Both the position numbers and the translations under genes were made by a program. Below, piece after piece: positions 46,251 to 58,158 of a DNA stretch of 64,000 bases (positions are counted from its first letter, which is position 1; each line of letters starts with the position of its first letter). The notes under the pieces were generated by a model. The model saw only the letters and a list, made by a program, of their open reading frames with translations. It had not been told where the DNA came from and made no database searches. This DNA is from Antilocapra americana (taxonomy: Eukaryota > Chordata > Mammalia > Artiodactyla > Antilocapridae), in the NCBI GenBank assembly GCA_007570785.1, contig ML660774.1, positions 3,198,201 through 3,262,200 on the forward strand. Direction: 5' to 3'.

Positions 46251-46794
46251 TTCAGTTCAATTCAGTTGCTCAGTTGTGTCCCCAGGCCTCCCTGTCCATC
46301 ACCAACTCCTGGAGTCCACCCAAACCCATGTCCATTGAGTCGGTGATGCCATCCAACCATCTCATCCTCTGTCGTCCCCTTCTTCTCCTGCCCTCAATCT
46401 TTCCCAGCATCAGGGTCTTTTCCAATGAGTCAGCTCTTCCCATTAGGTGGCCAAAGTTTGGAGTTTCAGCTTCAACATCAGCCCTTCCAATGAACATCCA
46501 GGACTGATCTCCTTTAGGATGGATTGGTTGGATATTCTTGCAGTCCAAGGGACTCTCTAGACTCTTCTCCAACACCACAGTTCAAAAGCATCAATTCTTC
46601 GGTGCTCAGCTTTCTTTATAGTCCAACTCTCACATCCATACATGACCACTGGAAAAACCATAGCCTTGAGTAGATGGACCTTTGTTGGCAAAGTAATGTC
46701 CCTGCTTTTTAATATGTTATCTAGATTGGTCATAACTTTTCATCCAAGGAATAAGCATCTTTTAATTTCATGGCTGCAATATCCATCTTCAGTG
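46251..46794 (-). mobile_element. Nested BovB 3' end, antisense, inside BovB
   Basis: Begins with the 3' tail ('ttcagttcaattcagttgct'), has a short gap around 46270 where about 30 bases of the terminus are missing, and proceeds antisense to 'ccatcttcagtg' at about 46794. The host resumes with 'acagcatattaaaaagcag'. No target duplication beyond one or two bases is visible. The entry point after 'aacctag' matches the junction at 31869. Confidence 0.88.
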
Positions 46795-47290
46795 ACAGCA
46801 TATTAAAAAGCAGAGACATTACTTTGCCAACAAAGGTCAAAGCTATGGTTTTTCCCCTAGTCATCTATGGATGTGAGAGTTGGACTATAAAGAAATCTGA
46901 GTGCTGAAGAATTGATGCTTTTGAACTGTGGTGTTGGAGAAGACTCTTGAGGGTGACTTGGACTGCAAGGAGATTCAACTCGTCCATCCTAAAGGAAATC
47001 AATCCTGAATATTCCTTGGAAAGACTGTTGCTGAAGCTGAAACTCCAATATTTTGGTCACCTGAGATGAAGAATTGACTCATTGGAAAAGACCTGATGCT
47101 GGGAAAAATTGAAGGCAGGAGGAGAAGGGGATGACAGAGGATGATATGTTGGATGGCATCACTGACTCGATGGACATGAATCTGAGTAAGTTCCAGGAGT
47201 TGGTGATGGTTGGGGACGCCTAGTGTGCTGCAGTCCACGGGGTCACAAAAGGCTGGACACGACTGAGGGACTGAACTGAACTAAACTGAA
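46795..47290 (+). mobile_element. BovB sense half, part 2, to the 3' end
   Basis: Resumes at 'acagcatattaaaaagcaga', runs through 'gagttggactataaagaaat' and ends with 'cgactgagggactgaactga' plus degenerate tail repeats to 47290. Frames are broken. Confidence 0.92.
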
Positions 47291-48710
47291 CATTGATAAA
47301 TTAATGGATAATTTCACTGTTCTGATTCAAAATGACTAATCTCAAGGAATTAAGCATTTGCAAGTTTATTTTCTACTCATTTAACTGCATCATCTCATAG
47401 GGTTGTTGAAAAATGAAGCATCTCCTGATTTTAGAAAAGATGTTTTACCAATGACAATAGATGTCATTTCTTTCCATGAGATTGTATGGATATTTAATTT
47501 CAAAGACTAAAAGTCAAAACTCCATGAAGAGAATTCCACCCATTCAAATTAAAATAAAGGTATCTTCAATGGAAAATGAATCCCATCTGTTTTAGAGACT
47601 CCTATGACAATTAGAGATAGTTCTTGCTTTAAAACATTTTTATGAAATAAATATGGATAATTCAAAATAGTGGCATTTTGTATGATCTTGAAAGAAAATT
47701 ATATTTTTGATCTCTGTTTTCCTCTTGATAATTTATGCTAAAATTTTCAAATATAACATCACTGTTCTCACTATGCATGTAGGAAATAAGAACCAATTTT
47801 CATACATAATTGTCAAAATGAGTCATTTGTAAACACTTAGCTAATTCAATGTGTTAAATCTGTGTTATCTTCTTTCTATGAGCAATATTGGACTTTTTTT
47901 TCCCCATTTTCCTCTTCACACACATATCAAAACCTGCTTTGGGTGGAGTTATTCTCTTTCAATTTCATTTTCAGTTTTATAACCCTGGTTCTATTTAAGG
48001 AGAATAGTCAGTATGTTGTGATTTATGGTCCAATACAACCCTCTCTCTGAATAGTTCTCCTTGATTTGCTCATGTGTACACTGCTTGTTAAGTCATGGCT
48101 TGTAATGTGCTGTAAGAGTTGTTTCCTTACTGAAATGTAACTCTTGTTTTCTAGGTATAGCATTTCAAGACACGTCTTTAGATTTCTGGCTTTATTTATG
48201 AAATAGTCACATCTGTGCCTATACTGTATTATTTACACTGCATTTGTTTGTGGACAGGAGAAAGCTATTTAAACTCCTTAAGATGAATAATTTTATTATT
48301 CCTGATATCACATAATTATCTTAATTCATTCTGTTTGTTGCCCTTTCATCATATCAAATTAAAGTCTAATTAAAGTCTTATAAGATTATAGATAAAATCA
48401 TGAAAATGTAAGGACATTTTCTTATTTCATTGTACTTTGAAGATCAGAGTAAAATAAATTGGATGATATAAATGCCAAGTGATAAAAAGGCATAAGCATA
48501 CACATAAATTATTCAAATGATACTTTCTTTTTCATACTCTAGATTAGGTTCTCTTGTTATATGTTATAGTCAGAGTATTTATTTGTATATGGTTCTCCCC
48601 AAACAAAACAAAACAAGGTCATTTTGTAAGATTAACATATAATTGCATATGTACTGAGACTAATGGAAGCAACAGATTAAAATATTTTATAAATAGTAAT
48701 GGTATAATTT
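47291..48710. other. AT-rich interval, nothing recognised
   Basis: Includes the A-rich 'aaacaaaacaaaacaa' at 48601-48616. A 62-codon plus frame (47862-48050) has no recognisable features. Confidence 0.45.
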
Positions 48711-48922
48711 TGTTGTTACTTAGTCTCTAAGTCATGTCAGACTCTTGTGGTCCTGTGGACTGTGGCCCGCCAGGCTCCTCTCTCTGTCAGTAGGATTTCC
48801 CAGGCAAGAATACTGGAGTGGGTTGCTGTTTCCTTCTCCAGGATATCTTCCTGACCCAGGAATCAAACCCCCATCTGAACGATTTGCAGGCAGATTCTTT
48901 ACCACTGAGCTACCAGGGATGT
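48711..48922 (-). mobile_element. Bov-tA SINE, antisense
   Basis: From 'ttgttacttagtctctaagt' through 'caggcaagaatactggagtg' to 'ctttaccactgagctaccag'. Full-length layout. A sense Bov-tA lies 46 bp to the right, so the two form a long inverted pair. Confidence 0.93.
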
Positions 48923-48968
48923 CTAGCTAAAAGTGAAAACTACTATTGGATGGCTATACTCTACTATT

Positions 48969-49170
48969 GGGCTTCCTTGATGGCTCAGATAGTAAAGAAT
49001 CTGCCTGCAATGCAGTGACCTGGGTAGACCCCTGGGTTGGATAGATCTTCTGGATAAGGGAATGGCAACCCATTCTACTACTCTTGCCTGGAGAATTCCA
49101 TGGACAGAGGAGCCAGGCAGGCTATAGTCCATGGGGTTTCGAAGAGTCAGACAAGACAAGCAGTGAACAC
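48969..49170 (+). mobile_element. Bov-tA SINE, sense
   Basis: 'gggcttccttgatggctcag' head, then 'cctgggttggatagatcttc' and the 'ttgcctggagaattccatgg' body, ending 'gaagagtcagacaagacaag'. Full-length layout. Confidence 0.93.
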
Positions 49171-51474
49171 ACATACACGCTATATTTGTATTGCAATCCA
49201 TTTATTAACTATTTTCTTTTGGAGAAACAAACTACTCAACTTCTCTGTGCTTCATAGAGTTAAAATAACACCTTCTCATAAATAAGAATGAGGTAATAAG
49301 ATTTTTCTGTAATTTGCATTCAAGTCAAATGTAAAATTAATTGGAAAACATCAATTGCTTTTACATCACTTGAAACAAAACAAATGCTCCCATTTAAATT
49401 TTGAAACACTTTAAAATGGTAAGATGCATTTCAATGAGGGAGACATGATCATTTTTTGAAGAAATCTTTTACAAATAATATGAAAATTACTGATTATGCA
49501 AAAATGTAAAAGGGAGAGGTAATCACAATACAAGCTAAATATCATTATAAATAAATGCATTTGTATTCTTAATAAGATTTACCTGATTCTGACATATAAA
49601 CAATAAAAATATAATTATCTTAGTAAAATAAGCTTTATTTTTGGTTTTATAAAGAGCTCATATGCTGCTTTAGGATAAGAAGTTTTAGTGAAATTCAGAA
49701 AACTTAAAATTTATGGGAACAATACTTAATGGATTTGAGACTTTTGAGAAAAGAGCTGTGAAATCAGGAGTAGAAAAAGGTAAATTAAGCTCAATCTGCT
49801 TCATAAAGTGAGATATACTTGAGTGATGATGTGTAATGCTTATTTTAATGGAGGAAAAAAAAACATTACTCTCCTTCAAAACTGCAATTTTCATGTTAGT
49901 TTTTATCTTACTATAAAGTTCCTCAGTAGCTTTAAGCTCAGAATTCTCCACTTCTGTTTGGTCTCATTTAATTGACCAGGAACTGCTTGGGCAGGGGAAG
50001 ATAGTCCTCAGAATACTTAAGGAAAAGCATTCTGAGGAAAATTTGATGACTACATAGTATTGTATCTGTCTCATGTATCCTTTCATCCCCTAATTGTCTG
50101 TATATCACACTGTGTTATATAATGTATTAATTTACAAGTTGGTCAATGTCTTCACTAGACATTATACTTCAAGAGTAAGGATTTTTTTCCCCTCTGAAGC
50201 CTCAGTACTGACTATAATGCTTGGTTCTCAGTAAACACTATAAATGCTTATTGAATTTATAGAATTTACTGAATGAAAGAATGATAAATGAATGTTATTT
50301 TTCCATAGTAATTTTCTCTGCATTATAATTCCATGATACAGTATTAAGCACAGTTCACTGAATATTACAGTATCAAAGTGGCCTTTTAAGACTTTTGTTT
50401 CCACCAATATTGTGGATTAAACCCCCAAGGGTGTTTCCCTTCCTGATAGCTAACTCTTGCATGTGGTAACAGAAAATGCTGCAAGTAAAGAGAGCTATAG
50501 AGAGAAGTATGAGCTTGAAACTGAGTGATGAGTAGAGAAAACACATAGAGTGCAGGATTTGTAGACAGGAACAAATAAATATCAGTATTGCTTCTGGGAT
50601 ACTGTACTTTTTCCAGATTACTAAGAGACACCCTGAAACTGGGCCTCTCATACAAAACTGAAGACTTGGAGTGAGAGGGTTTTGGTTCCACGTCTGAAGC
50701 CTTTAGGCTCTGAGACTATCAAAGTCAATAACTCTCTGCAGGGAAGCATCTTTCCAGCCAGCACCCAGAGTTTCAAATCATATCATGAACCAAGTATGAC
50801 TCATAATCCAAAAACATCAGAGAAATAATGAATAAGCCACCCTCACTGGGAATTAGAAGAGGCTACAAAAGTAGACTTAAGCCACAAACAACTTGATACT
50901 TACAGTACATGAGCTACAGCCAGATGGATAATGACTTTCAATTATTCTCCATTAAATGCTCAGTAAATTTTTAAATTGTGGATGGTTTTTAATAAATGCA
51001 CAAAACTTCGAAACACATGAGACATCTCATACTTTTTCTCACATTTTTCCAAATAATTTATGCAAAAATAAGATGAATAAAATATGTAATGTCACTGTCT
51101 ATACTGACATTTCTCAAACAGAGCAAAGAATTATTAACCTCTTGGTGCACTGCCTTAAATATATATTGGGTAAAGTGGCCTAATATAATAAAATATAATT
51201 ATTTATACTAAAATTTAAATGTCTTTTTTTATGTTAACACTCTGTTCATAGTATCATTTAACTCTATTCATTCCCAATGAGAAAGTTCATCTTCAATCTG
51301 TCTAGAGACAAGTTATTTGGTAATATTGTTCTATTATAATGAAAGCAACAAGAATATTAAAATTTCACAATTTTGAGTTATTACATTCCCAGCATAATTC
51401 CCAGTAAATTGAATTACTAACTCATATCATGCAGAAAAAGAGTAATCAGGGTAGCCCTGAGACTATCATCCTTA
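49171..51474. other. AT-rich interval, nothing recognised
   Basis: About 2.3 kb. Frames at 49685-49951 and 50373-50691 (minus) have no domain features and no supporting context. Confidence 0.45.
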
Positions 51475-51965
51475 GAAAGTCTCTCTTGCATAGTTGGCTC
51501 TTGGATGGCTTTTAGAAACTTGGTTTTAAAAGTGTTTGCATCACCCTAACTGGGTAACAATGCCACAATATGCTCAGTTGTTCCTACAAGATGGAACAAG
51601 GAACATGTATTTTCCTCCTGAAAGTGTGGAGTGTTGAACAGTGCTATCCAGCGGGTGTCCATATAACAGCCCTGGCTGAAAAACCTTGGGCACTGAGTCT
51701 CTCATGAGCTTCCCTCACAGACAGCGTCTCATGTGAGTTGTCACACTTTGTTGTTGAAGGAATTAAGCTTGTCTATATAGCTCCAGGAGAAGCTCTTGGT
51801 TTCCTCTGAACTTTGACCCTTGTACCTTTTCCCTTTGTTGACTTTGCTTTGATTTCTTTTGCTACCAGAAATCATAGCCATGGGTAGAACTATATGCTAA
51901 ATCTTGTGGGTCCTCTTATTTAATTGACAAAACTGAGAGTTGGCCTGGGGACTTCTGACACTCTG
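51475..51965 (+). mobile_element. Ancient ERVL-type LTR
   Basis: The right part is distinctive: 'tgtaccttttccctttgttg', 'actttgctttgatttctttt', 'aaatcatagccatgggtaga', 'atatgctaaatcttgtgggt' and 'tggcctggggacttctgaca' follow the known order of an ancient ERVL-class LTR 3' half. The left half is more diverged and its boundary approximate. No retroviral genes nearby. Confidence 0.55.
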
Positions 51966-52003
51966 ATACAGAGAATTATATATTTGGTAGGTTGTGATAA
52001 CTT

Positions 52004-52389
52004 TGTTGTTGTTCAGTTGCTCAGTCGTGTCTGACTCTTGGCGATCCCATGGATTGTAGCACACCAGGCTTCCCTGTCCATCACTGTCTCCCAGAGCTTG
52101 CTCAAACTCATGTCCATTGAATCAGTGATGCCACCCAACCTCGCATCCTCTGCCATCCCTTTCTCCTCCCGCCTTCAATCTTTCCCAGCATCAGGGTCTT
52201 TTCCAGTGAGTCATCTCTTTGCATCAGGTGGCCAAGTTACTGGAGCTTCAGTTTCAGCATCAGTCCTTCCAGTGAATATTCAGGGTTGATTTCCTTTTGG
52301 AGTGACTGGTTGGATCTCCTTCTATCTAAGGGACTCTCGAGTCCTCTGCAGCACCATAGTTTAAAGGCATCCATTCTTTGGCACTCAGT
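52004..52389 (-). mobile_element. BovB 3' terminal fragment, antisense
   Basis: 'gttgttgttcagttgctcag' at left, then about 385 bp to 'cattctttggcactcagtg'. The 83-codon plus frame (52038-52289) is a read-through of it. Confidence 0.92.
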
Positions 52390-54690
52390 GTTTTTTTATT
52401 ATTTAATGAATTTTAAGTGAAATAGGATAGAGATTCAGTTATATTATAATAGGAAAAGGGGGATTCTGTCATAATTGTAAAGCTTTACTTTATTCTCTTT
52501 CTATCAAAACAGAAAGAGTTTGTGTCGACTTTAAGTGAATTGTATTTTTCACGTTAACCATTATCCTCAAAAGTTCCTTTGCAGGCCATCCTCATCTGAA
52601 TAGTTTTCACAGAAAGAATTAAATAATATGCCATGGTTAGAGTCAGCTTCTGTTTTTCAGTGTTTACTGCTATGGGTAGATTTTGAGGAGGAGAAAATTT
52701 TCTCCCACCCTCTTGAGTTCTTTGATCTAATAATTCAATGGACATAAGACAGATTAACAGGAGAAAAATCAATTAATTCATATGCATAGTGTTCTCATAG
52801 ACATTGGACCCCCAAAGTGATCAAAGCAGGCTGTTTACACATCATTTTTAGACAAAGAAACAATTGTTTGTAAACATTTTACAAATTAAAGGACTTGTAC
52901 TTGAGATAGCAAACTAATGAGCAAGTAGCAAAGACAGTTTTGTTGTTTCTTTTAACCTTGGCTTCCCTAACTCGCCAATTTGATCCTCCTGTTACTGGGA
53001 ACAGACTTTCACATGAGAAACTTATTTCATTCTTTCAGGAGGAAAGAGGATAGTCAGAGAGGTTCTTTTAATACATGTTTTCACCTGCTGTTTCTCAAAT
53101 ATCTTTATTTAAAATGATCAGTATAACATTGTGGTGCGTATAGAGGTGGCTTGCTCTGAGCCTCAACAATTTCTATGGAAATGATACATTATGATTGTCT
53201 TTAATCTTATATTTGTGTCAATACATGAGTCTTATATTAAATATAACTACAACATTTGCTATATACACTGCTGCCTTTTAATCTGTATTTCTTTGTAGAA
53301 GCACTTCAAGATAATTTTATGTTCACTTATGTTCACAAAAAGGAGCGATAACTTCCTATAAGTTATAGAATAAAAACTGTTATTTTAGAGATGATTTTAA
53401 ATTTTATTGCACAAAAAATCTCTGGGATATACTTTAAGCTTTATTTCTAAAGAAGTTTGAAGGACATTGCAAAAAACAGTATATTTAGTGACATATACTG
53501 TTTTGTTCTTTCAATATACTGTTTCTTCACATATTTTCTATAAATCCCTTTGAACATTTTGTTGAGTTTATGAAGTGCAAAAGAGCTTAAAATTTTGACT
53601 TCTTGTTTATATTTCTTTAAAGCTAAAAAGCTGTGAAATCTTTATTACTGCATTTTCTCTGGACACTTGAAATAACTCAGATTTTCCCTTATATACATCA
53701 GTTGTATATTTGACCATACACACAATTTTCCAGATCTTTCTGTTTTGCAAATTTTAACTTCGACTGTAAAACTGAACTTCTGGCATAGAAAAATGTATTA
53801 TTTATCTTAAACTTGAATATCTTATTAATGTATGTCACTTTACTGTATTTATTTCATAATCATCTCATTTTGACAGTAAAGCTTGTAAGTTATATTTTCT
53901 GTACTTCAGAAATAAGAGAATGAATGTTAAAGAAAGTCTGAAACAAGAAATTTTTTACTATGATAGATTTTTATGAAGATACAGTATATATAGTACAAAA
54001 CATAACTTCTCTTTAGGACAGAAATTTAGAAGACTGCTGAATAAATTATTTCAAGTGGGGATAAAAAGCAGTTAAATGATCAGAGGTTCAGTATTACTTG
54101 GGATAAGGACGGGCTTATCAGAGACCATTACAAAGCTGGAGCGACAGTCAGATCAGGTGATGTTAAATCTAAGTAGCTTCCTCTGACCACTCTAACACGG
54201 GTTCCAAGTTTCTTCATAGTTTTACATGTTTCTCACCAAAGTATGTGAAAATAAAGCATTTAGATTGCCAAGATAGCTGTTATTAATTTAAGAAACTTAA
54301 GAAAAGACAGAAAAAATCAACAGAATTACTTATTTTTGAACTTTTTGTAAGTTAATTTGCTCTTCCTTATCCTATAGAGATTATCAAAGAGATAATTTTA
54401 AAAATACTGCATAATTGAAGATAATATTCTGGATAATTTGTGAGGAAAGACATTTCTAAAGCTAGACTTTCCCTTTTCTAATTTTCAATTGCTAATATTA
54501 TATTTCCAGAATATAATTAAACTTACAGACAGCCTCATATAGTTGATATCATTTCAAGTAAAGATCAATTCCTATACCTAAAAAATATTAGAAAAAACAA
54601 GAAACTGAATAATAATAATAAAAGTAATAATATATAAAACAAAACACCTTAAATGCATTTATTTTTCTAATTTTTATAGTTTTTTAAAAG
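52390..54690. other. AT-rich interval with one perfect inverted repeat
   Basis: About 2.3 kb of low-GC DNA. The part at 52630-53150 might be an old LTR or other dispersed repeat ('agacagattaacaggagaaa'), but I cannot support a family. No coding frame of note. Confidence 0.4.
53473..53504. repeat. 12-bp perfect inverted repeat
   Basis: Arms aaaacagtatat (53473-53484) and atatactgtttt (53493-53504) around an 8-nt spacer. A partial third copy, tatactgttt, follows at 53515. It could form a hairpin. No terminator or RNA gene context supports a function. Confidence 0.8.
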
Positions 54691-54970
54691 ATTTTTTTTT
54701 AATTTATTTTTGGTTGTGCTGAGTCTTCGTTATTGTGTAGACTTTCCCTTGTTGCTGTGAGCAAGGGCTACCCTCTAGCTGCAGTGCCCTGGCTTCTCCG
54801 TGCAGTGGCTTCTCTTGTTGCAGCTCAAGGACTCTGGAGCACAGGTTCAATAGTTGTGGCAAACAGGCCTATTTGCTCCTCAGCATGAAGGATATTCCCG
54901 GATTTGGGATCAAACCTGTTTCTCCTGCCTTGGCAGGCAGATTCCTTACTACTGAGTCACCAGGAAAACC
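54691..54970 (-). mobile_element. CHR-type tRNA-derived SINE, antisense
   Basis: T-rich tail at left (54692-54700), then 'tttttggttgtgctgagtct', 'gctaccctctagctgcagtg', 'ggcttctcttgttgcagctc' and a head ending 'ttccttactactgagtcacc'. This is the complement of the older cetartiodactyl CHR SINE layout, distinct from the Bov-tA body. About 280 bp. Confidence 0.82.
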
Positions 54971-55624
54971 CATAATTTTAAACAGTTTTAAGCACCAAAT
55001 ATCTTTTTACATATTTTACTTATTAAATCTCATATGACAAATCAAAGATGGATAAAAAAATCTTACAAACAAGAAATGACTAACATTTATTTAATGTGAA
55101 ATGAATTAAGAAATTTTGAGACTACCTTCTGAATTATTTATATCAATGTCTACCAATATGCAAAGATATCATTGAGATACAGTTGCAGAGTAAGGCATTT
55201 TATGTGGGAAAATAAATGCTGTAAAATAAATCTGAAATTAATATGTTTTGTAATAGTGTATGCATGGAGTAAGAATAAAAGAATACTTGTAAAGAAACCC
55301 AATTAAAATGAAGCCTATTTTCAATTGTGTTTTCTGTTTATAACTTTACAATGAAACATAAATATATTTTCATTGAAAAGAGTCAGTTATAAAAAGATTA
55401 AAATTTGAAATGTCCCTTGACCAGCTCCCTTGACAGTTTTTGTGCTTCCTAATTACTAGTTGGAAGCTATCATTCCAGTCTCTCTCATAGACTCACACAC
55501 ACATACCTTATATCTCTTACTCCTGGGCCTCTCTCAGTCTCTAATGCACCCATTCTTGTGATATGTTTGAGCCACAAGTCAGTTTTTCTCTTTGGACTGG
55601 AATATATTTTTCTATAGTATCCTT
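54971..55624. other. AT-rich interval, nothing recognised
   Basis: No gene or repeat identified. Confidence 0.4.
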
Positions 55625-55657
55625 GGGCTTCTCTGGTGGCTCAACTGATAAAGTATC
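55625..55657 (+). mobile_element. Bov-tA SINE head scrap
   Basis: 'gggcttctctggtggctcaa' and 'ctgataaagtatcctt' only. A 33-bp remnant or a very short insertion, with tatccttgggc / gtatcctt on either side. Confidence 0.6.
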
Positions 55658-55859
55658 CTTAAAAGTCTTATAGACTGTAATCTAGTCCAGCATTTCCAAA
55701 GTCTGTCTAACATGTCTTATTTATTTTCTAAGATATTCATTCTCAGGTGGCCACAACCTTTGAAATCATGTCTCATTTCATCATCCAAAAAGGAATCTTA
55801 TTTCTGAAGAAAGGTTATCCTTGAAAATTAGGGCAAACTATAATTTCCTTCCTGAAATC

Positions 55860-56110
55860 TCTGTATAATTAAACAAACACACGATGCTTCCTCGATTATG
55901 TTCTCTGCCAATATGACCAAGACAAAAGAGAGACCATCTGAAACCGTGACTTACCTCCTCTATCTTGGATTTCTGGTATTATCTCCAACTTCCTGTGCTT
56001 GAGGATTGAGCCTTGCTCCTGCACTGTTGCTCCAATTGACTGGCGATGCTAATAAAACTGTGCTTTTGGTTTACCTCCAGAGAGATATTTAGTCCAAGAT
56101 AAATCTTTGG
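55860..56110 (+). mobile_element. Possible LTR remnant
   Basis: Contains 'gattgagccttgctcctgca', 'ttgactggcgatgctaataa' and an aataaa at about 56051 with downstream 'ctgtgcttttgg', an order suggesting an LTR polyadenylation region. No termini or target duplication found. Confidence 0.3.
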
Positions 56111-56682
56111 TTCAAAACTCTGGATCAGTCTTCCTCCCTTCGCTATCAGCCTACTGAAGTTATGACTTGCTTATATAAGTCCCAGAAAGTTTACAGTTTC
56201 AATGAAATTATAAATAAACATTAGAAATGGCAATTCTGGTTATGGGTGAGCTGATGTAAGCACACCTCACTGCCTCTTCCATTGTTCGCAGCGAAGCCTG
56301 AAAAGAGTACATGAAATAGGGAGAGTGCAAAGATTCCCTCAACCAGTAATGAGCTTACTGTTGCTGTTTCCCCAGGCATATGCTCCCCTGAAATCAGAGA
56401 ACACCACTCAGTTAGCGCAGCGGTGTGGGGAGAGCTTCAGCAGTCCTCCTGCTCTGGCTCAGGGAATGGAAAAGGTGCTCTCCATGCTCTGAGACAGTAC
56501 AGAGTACCCCACTTCGCATAGGCTTTTTGCTTTTTATTCTCCATTCCCTTCTGACCCAGATACAAAGAAATCTTGTGCTCTTGGAGGCAGCAGTGGCATT
56601 AGAAGCCTTCAGAAGCCAAAATACTGTGACTCTGATGTTGTTTGTGAACTCCTGGGCTTACTCTGGCCTGTACCTGGATGCT
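56111..56682. other. Single-copy-looking interval
   Basis: Slightly higher GC around 56380-56680. The 107-codon plus frame (56425-56748) ends inside the following SINE and has no domain or splice support. Confidence 0.4.
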
Positions 56683-56917
56683 GTGTGCTGTGCTCAGTCC
56701 CTAAGTCATGTCCTACTCTTTGCGACCCCTTGGACTGTAGTCCACTAGACTCCTCTGTCCGTGGGATTTCTAGGGAAGAAAACTTAAGTGGGTTACCATT
56801 CTCTTCTCCAGGGGATCTTCCCAACCCAGAGATAGAACCCATGTCTCCTGCCTGCCTTTCCTGCACTGGCAGGAAGATTTTTTTTTTTTTTTTACTACTT
56901 GAGCCACCTGGGCATAC
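56683..56917 (-). mobile_element. Bov-tA SINE, antisense, with internal T16
   Basis: From 'tgtgctcagtccctaagtca' through 'aagaaaacttaagtgggtta' to 'ctacttgagccacctgggc'. A 16-T run at 56878-56893 lies inside the tRNA-derived head, where other copies read 'agattcttta'. Confidence 0.92.
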
Positions 56918-56995
56918 CCGTACTTGGGTGGATGTGGTCCTATTCCACATTTCAGAGACTTTGAGAACTGAATTAATAAACCATTGCCCAATTCA

Positions 56996-57136
56996 GGGCT
57001 TCCCTGCTGATTCAGACAGTAAAGAATCTGCCTGTAATGTGGCAGACCTGGGTTCAGTCCCTGGGTCAGGAAGATCCCCTGGAGAAGGGAATGGCAATCC
57101 ACTCCAGTATTCTTGCCTGGAGAATCCCATGGAAGC
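56996..57136 (+). mobile_element. Bov-tA SINE, sense, 3'-shortened
   Basis: 'agggcttccctgctgattca' head, 'gttcagtccctgggtcagga', 'ttgcctggagaatcccatgg' then diverges; the 'gagtcggacac' end is missing. It forms an inverted pair with the antisense copy about 80 bp to the left. Confidence 0.9.
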
Positions 57137-57814
57137 ACTCAGGGGAGAGAGCTACACAGGATCTCAAGGCACTATTGAAAATGCTAACAGTAAGTGATAG
57201 GACATCCAGGTCCTATTCTCCTTCAGGAACAACCCTGTCTCTTCCTATAAAGTAAGTTTGAATGTCAAGGCTTAGTTTGAAAGGTTGAAGTACTCTGTTT
57301 TTATGAATGAGCATTTTTAAATTAGATATTAGGACCCATTGGTATATACAATATTCTTTTTATAAAAAGATTAGTTTTAAATTGAATTCAGCTATGTGTA
57401 TTTAGGGTCTGAGAATTAATGCCAGAGAAAATCACCAAGGGAAACTTATAAAATCTAATTATTTGCAGATTTCTCAGGAACAAAATTTCATGCTATCAAA
57501 GCATTCACATAGAAGTAGTAGGGTACTGTACTCGGGGTAAGGGAGCAAAGGATAATTGTTCATGGTTTCTCAGGAACCCTTCTGAAATGGTCCAATAACC
57601 TTCTCAATGCATGCTCCCTTGAAACTCACTTTCTTTTTGAGTAAAAGAACCTAGTACAGGAATGAATATTTACTTTCATTGCCTTCTTATCTTTCTGATA
57701 GATCTTAGCACGATGCAATAGAATGTTTTGTTTTACACACGTGATTTGGTATGATTATTTCTTTATTTAATCACTAGTCCATTTAAAAATTAAACAATTC
57801 ACAGTATCCTTAGT
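57137..57814. other. AT-rich interval, nothing recognised
   Basis: No gene or repeat identified. Confidence 0.4.
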
Positions 57815-58116
57815 GAGGCTTCCCTGAGGGTTCAGCTGGTAAAGAATCTGCCTGTAATGCATCAGACCCTGGTTCAATTCCTGGATCAGGAAAATAGGCT
57901 GGAGAAGGGATAGGATACCCACTCCAGTATTCTTGGGCTTCCCTTGTGGCTCAGCTGGTAAAGAATCTTCCTGCAATGTGGGAGATCCCAGTTCAATCCC
58001 TGGGTTGAGAAGATACCCTGGAGAAGGAAAAAGCTACCAACTATAGGATTCTGGCTGGAGAATTCCATGGAGTGTATAGTGTAAAGAGTTGGACACAACT
58101 GAGTGACTTTTACTTA
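57815..58116 (+). mobile_element. Bov-tA SINE, two heads in tandem
   Basis: First unit 57815-57934 ('gaggcttccctgagggttca' to 'cccactccagtattc'). It is joined directly to a second full unit from about 57935 ('ttgggcttcccttgtggctc') ending 'ggacacaactgagtgacttt'. This matches the head-head-body layout of the dimers at 6222-6556 and 61105-61401. Confidence 0.92.
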
Positions 58117-58158
58117 ACCTTCATGTAGACAATATTATAACCATATTAATGCAAATTG

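Noticed and set aside
56425..57197. 107- and 170-codon plus-strand frames
   Set aside because: Most of their length is SINE sequence (56683-57136), and the non-SINE part has no domain signature.
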